12,971 nt of DNA from Actinomycetes bacterium (GTDB lineage Bacteria; Actinomycetota; Acidimicrobiia; Acidimicrobiales; RAAP-2), in assembly GCA_021801615.1 (NCBI GenBank), contig JAJYXS010000158.1, positions 1-12,971 of the forward strand. Direction: 5' to 3'. The notes under the pieces are model-generated. The model worked only from the letters and a program-made list of their open reading frames with translations. It did not search any database and was not told the DNA's origin. Position numbers and translations under genes: made by a program. Numbering within the stretch: position 1 is the stretch's first letter; every line of letters begins with the position of its first letter. Shown piece after piece: positions 5,498 to 12,208 of the stretch.

Positions 5498-6378
5498 AGC
5501 CACGCGACGAGCAGCGCGACGAGCAGCGCCGTCGCCCGAACACAAGACCGGTCGCGTCGGCGCTCCTCGCGTCGGTCGTGATGCTGCTCGGCCTAATCGC
5601 CGCAGTCCCGGCCGGCGCCGAAGGCGCCCCGAGCGCCGGGTCAGTGTCGGCCTTCGGCGCCGCCCGCGCGATGGGGAGCCCTGCCGGAGCGCGCCTCGAC
5701 GCCCCGATCGTCGGCATCGCCCCTGCCCCGAGCGGCAAGGGGTACTGGCTGGCGGGCGCGGACGGCGGCGTCTTCTCCTTCGGCGACGCCGCCTTCTTCG
5801 GTTCCGAAGCCGCCTCCGGCATGTGGGCTCCGTTCGTCGGGATCGCGCCCACCCCGACAGGCAAGGGGTACTGGCTGGTCAACGACGGCGGGCAGGTGTT
5901 CGCCTTCGGCGCCGCCCGCTTCTACGGCTCCCTCGGCGCCTCCCCGCAGGGCCCCGGCACGCCCGTGGCCGCGATCGCCGCCGACCCCTCCCGGCCCGGC
6001 TACTGGCTCGCCACCACCGATCGCGCCCTCGTGCCGAGCGGGCCCGTCCCCACGGTGGACGCCACATGCAACGCGCCGGGCACGGCTCCGGCCGTCGAGC
6101 CGTCGGGGATCATCTTGGCCTGTGCGGACGCCAACGTCTACCTCGACCACCTCACCTGGTCGACGTGGGGCGAGTCGGGCGCCGTCGGCGCCGGCGACTA
6201 CACCCACAACCTGTGCCAACCCACCTGCGCGGCGGGCACGTTCGTGTCGGTGCCGGCCACCGTCAGGCTTGGCTACCCGATCGAGACCGCCCGCGGGCTC
6301 GAGTTCGCAGCGCTGAGCTTCACGACCTCCGGCACCACGACCAGCCAGGTGATCGTGACGAGCCCCTACGCGGGCTGA
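5494..6378 (+). CDS. Secreted WD40-like repeat protein with four-Cys C-terminal domain
   Basis: A 294-residue probable exported protein. A long charged N-terminus (containing RDEQRDEQRRR) precedes a hydrophobic helix (20-40) and a likely cleavage site after AGA (40-42). Then come short modules of 42 residues. Each carries VGIAPxPxGKGYWL, a turn with DGG, and F-x-FG-x-A-x-F-x-GS, with FG at 54-55, 96-97 and 138-139. A last partial copy (AAIAADPSRPGYWLATTD) ends near 176. These modules are of the type I associate with Acidimicrobiia surface proteins. Residues 190-294 form a separate domain with Cys192, Cys210, Cys241 and Cys245, probably two disulfides, and motifs ILACADANVYLDHLTWSTW and GDYTHNLCQPTCAAGTF. 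I recall similar domains in small secreted actinobacterial proteins but cannot name a function. About three modules are too few for a full propeller. The gene starts inside the stop of the membrane-protein gene. Confidence 0.85.
   Translation: MKPRDEQRDEQRRRPNTRPVASALLASVVMLLGLIAAVPAGAEGAPSAGSVSAFGAARAMGSPAGARLDAPIVGIAPAPSGKGYWLAGADGGVFSFGDAAFFGSEAASGMWAPFVGIAPTPTGKGYWLVNDGGQVFAFGAARFYGSLGASPQGPGTPVAAIAADPSRPGYWLATTDRALVPSGPVPTVDATCNAPGTAPAVEPSGIILACADANVYLDHLTWSTWGESGAVGAGDYTHNLCQPTCAAGTFVSVPATVRLGYPIETARGLEFAALSFTTSGTTTSQVIVTSPYAG
5650..5919 (+). repeat. 126-bp-period coding repeat in the secreted protein gene
   Basis: Exact matches keep a strict 126-nt (42-codon) period. GGCAAGGGGTACTGGCTGG occurs at 5734-5752 and 5860-5878, 126 nt apart. 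GCCTTCGGCGCCGCCCGC occurs at 5650-5667 and 5902-5919, 252 nt apart. Protein modules repeat at the same spacing. Identity at the DNA level beyond protein need suggests fairly recent duplication or gene conversion. Confidence 0.85.
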
Positions 6379-6392
6379 CCGCGGCACCGGCA

Positions 6393-6398
6393 TAGCCT
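6393..6398 (+). promoter_or_regulatory. Possible -10 box upstream of the M16 peptidase operon
   Basis: TAGCCT in the context CATAGCCT lies 43 nt before ATG 6442 in the 63-nt gap after the secreted-protein gene. It would give a leader of about 35-40 nt carrying the strong ribosome site. It is the same hexamer as before the MarR gene. No -35 element at proper spacing is evident. Confidence 0.25.
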
Positions 6399-6429
6399 GG
6401 GCGGCGAGGTCAAGCCGGCGAAGGCGCCA

Positions 6430-6436
6430 GGGGAGG
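6430..6436 (+). promoter_or_regulatory. Strong ribosome binding site for the M16 peptidase gene
   Basis: GGGGAGG ends 5 nt before ATG 6442 and fixes this start. It is one of the strongest Shine-Dalgarno matches in the window, where many genes rely on coupling instead. Confidence 0.75.
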
Positions 6437-6441
6437 ATCAC

Positions 6442-7722
6442 ATGCACGCAGCGGTCGAGACCGCGACGCTCGCCAACGGCTTGCGGGTGGTCGTCCTCAC
6501 GGACCCCTCGACGCCGGTCGCCGCGCTGGCCGTCCACTACGACGTCGGCTTCCGCTCGGAGCCTCCCGGCTCCACGGGCTTCGCGCACCTCTTCGAGCAC
6601 CTCATGTTCCAGGGCTCCGAGCACCTGGAAAAAGGGGAGCTTCCTCGGCTCATCCAGGGCAGCGGCGGCGTGTTCAACGGCTTCACCCGGCCAGACGCCA
6701 CGGTCTACTTCGAGCAGTTCCCGGCCGGGGCGCTCGAGCTTGCGCTCTTCTGCGAGGCCGACCGCATGCGCGCGCCACGGATCACCGAGGAGAACCTCAC
6801 GAACCAGATCGCGGTGGTGAAGGAGGAGATCCGGGTGAACGTGTTGAACCAGCCCTACGGGGGGTTCCCCTGGCTCGCAGACCTCCCGCCGCTGCTGTTC
6901 AAGACGTTCCCGAACGCGCACAACGGCTACGGCAGCTTCGACGACCTCGACGCCGCGTCGCTCGAAGACGTCCACCGGTTCTTCGACGAGTACTACGCCC
7001 CTACGAACGCGGTCGTGACGATCGCCGGAGGGGTCCACGCGGACGCCGCGCTCGCCGCCGTCGAACGGCACTTCTCCGACATCCCCCGACGCCCGGCGCC
7101 GCCGCGACCGAGCTTCGCAGAGCCGGTACCGCAGGGCGAACGGCGCGCCCGGCGCGTCGACGACCTCGCGCCGCTCCCCGCGCTCGCGCTCGGCTACCGC
7201 GTCCCGGACCCCATCGACGACGAGGAGCGCTACGCCGCGGCGGTCCTGCTCGCGAGCCTGCTCACGCACGGGAGCGCTTCCAGGCTCTTCGACCGTCTCG
7301 TCCGAAGGGACAAGCTCGCCGCCCACGTCGGCGCGATGTGGGGGGGGCTCGACTCGGCCTGGTCCAGCCGGGACCCGACGTACCTCGCGATCATCGTCCA
7401 CTACCCCGACGAAGGGCTCACCGATCGGATCGTCTCGGTCGTGGACGAGGAGATCGACGAGATCGCCTCCGGGCTGCCGGCGCCCGAGCTCGAGCCCGTC
7501 CTGGCCCAGCTGACCTCCGAGCACTGGATGCAGGTCGACGCCAAATCGGGGCTCGCGATCCTCGCTGGCTTCTTCGAGCAGCAGCGGGGCCGAGCGAAGC
7601 TCGCCTTCGAGCTCGCGGACCGCTTGGCCGCCGCGGCGCCCCACGTCGACGACGTCGCCGCCCAATGGTTCGCGCCGCGCAACAGGGCCGTGTGCACGCT
7701 CGTGCCGGGAGCAAGGTCATGA
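6442..7722 (+). CDS. M16 family zinc peptidase, catalytic subunit
   Basis: An insulinase/processing-peptidase-like metalloprotease of 426 residues that should cleave peptides inside a closed chamber. The inverted zinc motif HLFEH is at 49-53 (His49 and His53 zinc ligands, Glu52 general base). The distal zinc ligand is most likely Glu129 in VVKEEIRV, 75 residues after His53, as the family requires. GGVFNGFTRPDATVYF (75-90) is the usual strand after the active site. The second M16 domain contains SLLTHGSASRLFDRLVRRDKLA. The size fits a half-length M16 subunit (one catalytic and one inactive domain). No signal peptide is present, so it is probably cytoplasmic. The stop overlaps the start of the next gene (ATGA at 7719-7722). 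That gene encodes a partner without the zinc motif, so the working enzyme is probably a heterodimer like the mitochondrial processing peptidase. The natural substrate is unknown. Confidence 0.95.
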   Translation: MHAAVETATLANGLRVVVLTDPSTPVAALAVHYDVGFRSEPPGSTGFAHLFEHLMFQGSEHLEKGELPRLIQGSGGVFNGFTRPDATVYFEQFPAGALELALFCEADRMRAPRITEENLTNQIAVVKEEIRVNVLNQPYGGFPWLADLPPLLFKTFPNAHNGYGSFDDLDAASLEDVHRFFDEYYAPTNAVVTIAGGVHADAALAAVERHFSDIPRRPAPPRPSFAEPVPQGERRARRVDDLAPLPALALGYRVPDPIDDEERYAAAVLLASLLTHGSASRLFDRLVRRDKLAAHVGAMWGGLDSAWSSRDPTYLAIIVHYPDEGLTDRIVSVVDEEIDEIASGLPAPELEPVLAQLTSEHWMQVDAKSGLAILAGFFEQQRGRAKLAFELADRLAAAAPHVDDVAAQWFAPRNRAVCTLVPGARS

Positions 7723-9068
7723 CCCTCGGAGCCCCGATCGAGCCCCCCGGCCCCGGTCCCTACCCCTCGGTCGCGCTCGGGGACGTGTCGGACGTGGGGA
7801 CGCCGGAGGGGGTGAGGGTCGTCGCCGTCCGCCGGTCGCAGGTGCCGCTCGTCCAGCTGCGCCTGCAGGTCCCCCTCGGCGACGTCCGCACGCGCGATGC
7901 CGCGGCGCTCCGTCTCCTGCCAAAGACCCTCCTCGCGGGCACCGGAGGACGTAGCGGCAGCGAGATGGCGGCAGCGATCCAGCGCATCGGCGCGTCCGTC
8001 GACACGTCGGCGGACCCCGACCACGTCTCCGTCGCCGCGAGCGCCCCAGCAGGCGAGCTGACGGCGATCCTCGAGATCCTCTGCGACCTTGTGGCCCACC
8101 CGTCGTTCCCAAGAGCCCAAGTCGCAGGCGAGCGCGAGCGGGTGGTCCAGGAGGTGCTGCAGGAGGCCGCGGACCCGATCGCGGTCGCCACACGCGCCCT
8201 GAGCGCCAAGCTCTTCCCCCGCCACCCCTACGCAGACCCGTTGCCCGGCGTCGCGTCCATCCGCAGGACCGGCCGCGAGACGCTCGGCCGTTTCCATGCC
8301 GCACGCGTCCACCCGCACGGAGCCACCCTCGTCATGGTGGGCGACATCGATCCAGAGGAGGGGACCGAAGCCGCGCGCCGCGCGCTCGGTGCCTGGGAGG
8401 CGAAGACCAGCAAGGCTGGGGGCGGGGCCCTGGAGGCGCCCCGCGCACCGGACTCAAAAGGCGGCATCGTTGTCCTCCACCGACCCGGTGCAGTCCAGTC
8501 GAACCTGCGCGTCGGCGCGCGTTGCGGAGGTCGCCACGACCCTGGGTTCCCGGCGCTCGTGCTGGCCACGACCATCTTCGGGGGAAGCTTCACGAGCCGG
8601 CTCGTGACCAACCTGCGGGAGCGCAACGGCTACACGTACTCGCCACGCGCCGGGATCGAGGAGCACAGGCTCGCGGCCGCGCTCGCTGTGCGCGCCGAGG
8701 TGGCCACCGAGGTGACCGCGAAGGCGCTCGCCGAATTGCGCTACGAGCTCGCGCGGATGGCCACGGCCCCGGTCACTCCCGAGGAGCTCGAGTCCTCCCG
8801 CCGGTACGTGACCGGCGTCGTCGCGATGACCTCGGCGACCCAGGCCGGGCTCGCCGACGTCCTGGCGAGCTTGGTTGCGAACGATCTCGACCCGTCCTAC
8901 CTGGAGGACTTCGTGCGGGAGCTCGCCAGGGTCGACGCCGAGGCGGTGGCCGAGGTAGCGGCACGATCCCTCGGCCCGGCGGGCATGACCACCGTCGTCG
9001 TCGGTGACGCCGACGAGGTGGCCGACGCGCTGTCACCGCTCGACCCCGTGGAGGTCCTCGGGCGATAG
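7719..9068 (+). CDS. M16 family inactive partner subunit
   Basis: A 449-residue M16-fold protein that lacks the zinc site. The position of HxxEH is occupied by RLLPK (65-69), directly before TLLAGTGGRSG, so both His ligands and the catalytic Glu are gone. The second domain keeps the substrate-side features FGGSFTSRL (287-295) and LRERNGYTYSPRAG (299-312), whose Arg and Tyr contact substrate across the chamber in active/inactive pairs. LFPRHPYADPLPG and GDIDPEE are typical of domain one. It should pair with the catalytic subunit encoded just upstream, with which it shares a 4-nt ATGA overlap. That overlap sets the start; no separate ribosome site is needed. No signal peptide is seen; the N-terminal 20 residues are Pro/Gly-rich. 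It is followed by a convergent oxidoreductase gene 45 nt downstream. Confidence 0.93.
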   Translation: MTLGAPIEPPGPGPYPSVALGDVSDVGTPEGVRVVAVRRSQVPLVQLRLQVPLGDVRTRDAAALRLLPKTLLAGTGGRSGSEMAAAIQRIGASVDTSADPDHVSVAASAPAGELTAILEILCDLVAHPSFPRAQVAGERERVVQEVLQEAADPIAVATRALSAKLFPRHPYADPLPGVASIRRTGRETLGRFHAARVHPHGATLVMVGDIDPEEGTEAARRALGAWEAKTSKAGGGALEAPRAPDSKGGIVVLHRPGAVQSNLRVGARCGGRHDPGFPALVLATTIFGGSFTSRLVTNLRERNGYTYSPRAGIEEHRLAAALAVRAEVATEVTAKALAELRYELARMATAPVTPEELESSRRYVTGVVAMTSATQAGLADVLASLVANDLDPSYLEDFVRELARVDAEAVAEVAARSLGPAGMTTVVVGDADEVADALSPLDPVEVLGR

Positions 9069-9113
9069 CGGCCTCGCGGCGGAGACGCCCTCGCCCGGGC
9101 AGACGAACCCAGC

Positions 9114-10331
9114 TCACCTGCTCGTCACAGTCCGCTCTTCGCACGCCCATGGCGAGCCGTGGGCACTCAGCAGCTCGAGGAACGGCTCGGCGGGAAGGGC
9201 CTCGGGGCCGAGCACTCCGGCGCCGCCCCACGCGCCGGACTCGAGAAGCTCGAGCGCGACCACGGGGTTGACCGCGGTCTGCCAGACCACCGCCTGCGAG
9301 CCGAATTCGGCCATCGTCCACTCGTTGTCGACGACGTGGTGCAGGTACACCTCGCGTGGCGAGCCGTCGACGCCGGTCCCGCGCACCCAGGTACCCGCGC
9401 ACGTCACCCCCGTCATCAGCTCCCCGAGGGTCGCCGGGTCCGGCAGGCACGCCGCCACCACGTCTCGCGGGGAGACCTCCGTGGCGCCGACCTTGACCGG
9501 CGAGCGGGAGTCCAACCCCAGCTTGTGCAGCGTCTTCAGCACCTCGATGAATTCGCGACCGAGCCCGTACTTGAACGTGACGCGCCCAGCGTCGATCCAG
9601 CGGGGGATGAGCACCACCTCCTCGTGCTCCACGTTGACGCACTCCAGCGGGCCGATGCCGGCAGGGAACGCGAACACCTCGGGCTCGCTGAAGGGCTCGG
9701 TCACGAACCAGCCCTTCTCGCGCTCCCAGACGACCGGGGGGTTCAGGCACTCCTCGATCGTCGTCCAGATCGAGAACGTGGGGGCGAAGTCGTACCCCTG
9801 GACGGTCAAGTTCGCCCCGTCGCGCACGCCGATCTCCTCCATCGTCGAGAACAGCCGGTCGGAGGCGTAACGGGCGAAGACGTCCGACAGCCCCGGCTCC
9901 ACGCCGATGCCGCACAGCGCCAGCTGTCCTCGGCGCTCCCACTCGTCGGCCATTGCGAACTGCTCGTCGCCGAGCTTGACCCCCGGGGTGCGGAACGGGT
10001 CCTTTGGGTCGGGGCGGGAAAGCGACATGGCCATGTCGAGGTAGGTGGCGCCCGAGGCGAGCGCGGCACGGAAGATCGGCATCACGAACCGGGGATCGAC
10101 GGCGTTCAAGACGGCGTCGCACCTCTCCGCGCGGATCAGCTGCCCGGTCGCCTCCTCGTCTTGCGCGTCGTGGCAGACGGCGACGAACCGCTCGCCGGCG
10201 TCCGCGACCGCCCGCCTCGCGCGATCGGCGTCGCGGTCGGCGACCACGACACGCTCGAAGAGCCCCCAGCGCGACACGATGCGCACCACCGCGGACCCAA
10301 CACCGCCGGCGCCGATCACCAGCACTCGCAT
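9114..10331 (-). CDS. Saccharopine-dehydrogenase-like NAD(P)-dependent oxidoreductase
   Basis: A 405-residue member of the saccharopine dehydrogenase superfamily, with an N-terminal Rossmann domain and a C-terminal substrate domain. The dinucleotide motif is GAGGVGS (7-13). Asp32 ends the second strand (VVVADRD), which favours NAD(H). CDAVLNAVDPRFVMPIFRAAL and GATYLDMAMS are family signatures, and LCGIGVEPGLSDVFARYA corresponds to the conserved glycine-rich turn that leads into the second domain. Known relatives include saccharopine dehydrogenase, lysine 6-dehydrogenase and carboxynorspermidine dehydrogenase. The sequence does not show which reaction is carried out, and the best summary is an amino-acid or polyamine C-N oxidoreductase. 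GGAGGGG stands 4 nt before ATG 10331. It lies downstream of the amidohydrolase gene on the same strand but has its own promoter-like box in the 108-nt gap. Confidence 0.87.
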   Translation of the reverse strand: MRVLVIGAGGVGSAVVRIVSRWGLFERVVVADRDADRARRAVADAGERFVAVCHDAQDEEATGQLIRAERCDAVLNAVDPRFVMPIFRAALASGATYLDMAMSLSRPDPKDPFRTPGVKLGDEQFAMADEWERRGQLALCGIGVEPGLSDVFARYASDRLFSTMEEIGVRDGANLTVQGYDFAPTFSIWTTIEECLNPPVVWEREKGWFVTEPFSEPEVFAFPAGIGPLECVNVEHEEVVLIPRWIDAGRVTFKYGLGREFIEVLKTLHKLGLDSRSPVKVGATEVSPRDVVAACLPDPATLGELMTGVTCAGTWVRGTGVDGSPREVYLHHVVDNEWTMAEFGSQAVVWQTAVNPVVALELLESGAWGGAGVLGPEALPAEPFLELLSAHGSPWACEERTVTSR

Positions 10332-10335
10332 CGCA

Positions 10336-10342
10336 CCCCTCC
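10336..10342 (-). promoter_or_regulatory. Strong ribosome binding site for the saccharopine-dehydrogenase-like gene
   Basis: On the minus strand GGAGGGG ends 4 nt before ATG 10331 and supports this start over any internal one. Confidence 0.7.
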
Positions 10343-10363
10343 AAGCATCCCCCGTCGGTCCGG

Positions 10364-10369
10364 ACGCTA
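10364..10369 (-). promoter_or_regulatory. Possible -10 box for the saccharopine-dehydrogenase-like gene
   Basis: TAGCGT (context GGTAGCGT on the minus strand) lies 32 nt before ATG 10331, placing a transcript start near 10357 and leaving a short leader with the ribosome site. No good -35 is visible. If real, this gene can be transcribed apart from the upstream amidohydrolase. Confidence 0.25.
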
Positions 10370-10439
10370 CCGCTCCAAGCGCTCGCGCCCCGGCGCCGTG
10401 CTCAGCCCGTGCAACCCGATCGCGCGGGCGAAAGGCGCG

Positions 10440-12158
10440 TCAAGCGCCGTGGACGAGCGCGCCGTCCGCGAGCACGAGGTCCACCCCGACCGTCCCGATC
10501 TCGCCGAGGGGCGAGGCGAAGGGGTCCCTGTCGAGCACGACGAGGTCGGCGCGCTTTCCGACCGTGATCGAGCCGGTCTCGTCCTCCAGGTGGTTCACGT
10601 ACGCGGAGCCCGCCGTGAACGCAGCGAGCGCGGTCTCGAGGTCCACGCGCTCTGTCGGCAGGAACGGCTCGTCGTGGCTCGAGCGGTCGCCGTCGGCACC
10701 GGGGGCCTGGCCCGGAGGCTGGGTCCTGTTCACGGCGACGTGGATCTGCGCCATCACGTCGGGGGTCGACACAGGCCAGTCACTCCCGAAGCACAGACGA
10801 GATCCGGACCGCACGAGGCTCCCGAACGGGTACTGCCTTGCCGAGCGCTCCGGCCCGAGGAACGGGATCGTGAGCTCGACCATCTGCGGTTCGTTGCACG
10901 CCCACAGCGGCTGTCCGTTCGCCGTGAGCCCGCATCTCGCGAAGCGGGCGACGTCCTCTGGGTGCACCACCTGGAGGTGCGCCGCGCAGTGCCGGTTGTC
11001 CGCCGGCCCGTTCTCGTTCCTCGCCGCTTCGACCGCGTCGAGCACCTCGCGCACGGCGCGGTCACCGATCGCGTGGAAGTGCGCCTGGAACCCGTGCGCG
11101 TCGACGAGCGTGACGTAGCGCTTCAGCTCCTCGGGGTCGAAGAAGCTCTTGCCGCTGTTGCTGGTCGCGTGGCCAGAGACATCGAGGTAGGGCTCCAGCA
11201 TCGAGGCGGTGAAATTCTCGCACACGCCGTCCTGCATGAACTTCACGGTGCTCGCCTTGAAGTGTGAGCACCCTGACGCCTGCTCCCTTCGAGCGAGCAG
11301 CGTCTCGAGCTGACGCTCGCCGGTCCCCCGCTCCCACCACAGTGCCCCGACCACCTTTCCCGTCAGCCGTCCGCTCGCGTCCAAGGCGAGGTACGCGTCG
11401 AAGCAGTCCGCGCCTGCAGCTGCCCGGCCGACGATCGCCTCCTGCCAGGCGGTGACCCCGAGGGAGTGCAGGTAGCGCTGGGCGTCGAGGATCCCCGCGA
11501 TGACCTCCTCGAGGCTGGGTGGCGGGCTCACGCGTCGCACGAGGTCCATCGCTCCCTCCTGCAGCGTGCCGACCGGCTCGCCGGTCTCGTCGCGCTCGAT
11601 CCGCCCGTCGACAGGGTCAGGGGTGGCCGCGTCGATGCCTGCGACCTCGAGCGCCCTCGAGTTGACCCATGCCGAGTGGCCGTCCCGGCTCGGGAGGAAC
11701 ACCGGACGGTCCCACACGACCCGGTCGAGGTCGTCTTTCGTCGGGATCCCGGCCGGGAAGACGTCCATCGACCATCCGCCGCCGAGGATCCACACGGCGT
11801 CGGGGTGCGCCGCTGCGTAGCCGGCGATGCGCTCGAGGTACGCGTCACGTCCGTGCAGCTCGGAGAGGTCGCATCTCGAGCGTTCGAGGCCCGCCTGCGA
11901 GGGGTGCGCGTGCGCGTCCTGGAACCCGGGCACGACGGTGCGCCCTCCCAGGTCGATCGTCTCGGTGCGCGGGCCTTTCGTTTCACGGACGATCCGGTCG
12001 TCACCGACGGCGATGATCCTTCCATCCTTGATCGCGATCGCGCTCGCACGCGGGAGGGAGCGATCGACGGTGCGGACCATCCCGTTCACGAGGAGGAGCT
12101 CGGCTGCCAAACCCGCCGGCCGTGACCGTGCGCTCGAAGCGGCGCGCCCGTCGTCCAT
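10440..12158 (-). CDS. YtcJ-type metal-dependent amidohydrolase (Amidohydro_3)
   Basis: A 572-residue amidohydrolase-superfamily enzyme that should hydrolyse an amide or similar C-N bond in a TIM barrel with a divalent metal. The N-terminal beta-sandwich part ends in GGRTVVPGFQDAHAHP, which holds the HxH metal pair His83/His85 after the first barrel strand. Lys307 in VKFMQDGV, His360 and His362 in AHFHAIGDRAV, His394 in AAHLQVVHP and the metal or catalytic Asp460 in CFGSDWPV follow in family order. The C-terminal TAGSAYVNH...GSITVGKRADLVVLDRDPF closes the sandwich. Relatives include YtcJ and N-substituted formamide deformylase; the substrate here is unknown. ATG 12158 has GGAGGAG 4 nt upstream. 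The gene is 50 nt after the transpeptidase stop, which may be plain read-through rather than functional linkage. Confidence 0.93.
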   Translation of the reverse strand: MDDGRAASSARSRPAGLAAELLLVNGMVRTVDRSLPRASAIAIKDGRIIAVGDDRIVRETKGPRTETIDLGGRTVVPGFQDAHAHPSQAGLERSRCDLSELHGRDAYLERIAGYAAAHPDAVWILGGGWSMDVFPAGIPTKDDLDRVVWDRPVFLPSRDGHSAWVNSRALEVAGIDAATPDPVDGRIERDETGEPVGTLQEGAMDLVRRVSPPPSLEEVIAGILDAQRYLHSLGVTAWQEAIVGRAAAGADCFDAYLALDASGRLTGKVVGALWWERGTGERQLETLLARREQASGCSHFKASTVKFMQDGVCENFTASMLEPYLDVSGHATSNSGKSFFDPEELKRYVTLVDAHGFQAHFHAIGDRAVREVLDAVEAARNENGPADNRHCAAHLQVVHPEDVARFARCGLTANGQPLWACNEPQMVELTIPFLGPERSARQYPFGSLVRSGSRLCFGSDWPVSTPDVMAQIHVAVNRTQPPGQAPGADGDRSSHDEPFLPTERVDLETALAAFTAGSAYVNHLEDETGSITVGKRADLVVLDRDPFASPLGEIGTVGVDLVLADGALVHGA

Positions 12159-12162
12159 CCAG

Positions 12163-12169
12163 CTCCTCC
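12163..12169 (-). promoter_or_regulatory. Strong ribosome binding site for the amidohydrolase gene
   Basis: On the minus strand GGAGGAG ends 4 nt before ATG 12158 and decides this start. Confidence 0.7.
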
Positions 12170-12208
12170 AGCTCGTCCTGCGCGTCCTGTGCCAGGTCCC
12201 GGTCGTCG

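Noticed and set aside
5641..7665. A 674-codon minus-strand open frame
   Set aside because: It lies antisense to the secreted repeat protein and the M16 peptidase, both with clear motifs. Its product is a His/Arg/Gly/Glu-rich shadow translation with no domains; GC-rich DNA often leaves such frames open.
9078..9089. GGCG-GAGA-CGCC hairpin between convergent genes as a terminator
   Set aside because: Only a 4-bp stem, no T-tract, and such short matches are expected by chance at this base composition.
8773..10344. A 523-codon minus-strand open frame
   Set aside because: Same strand as the saccharopine-dehydrogenase-like gene but shifted in frame; product is Arg/Gly repeats without domains, and it also runs antisense into the M16 partner gene.
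9159..11267. A 702-codon plus-strand open frame
   Set aside because: Runs antisense across two well-supported genes and their intergenic gap; composition is typical of an antisense shadow.
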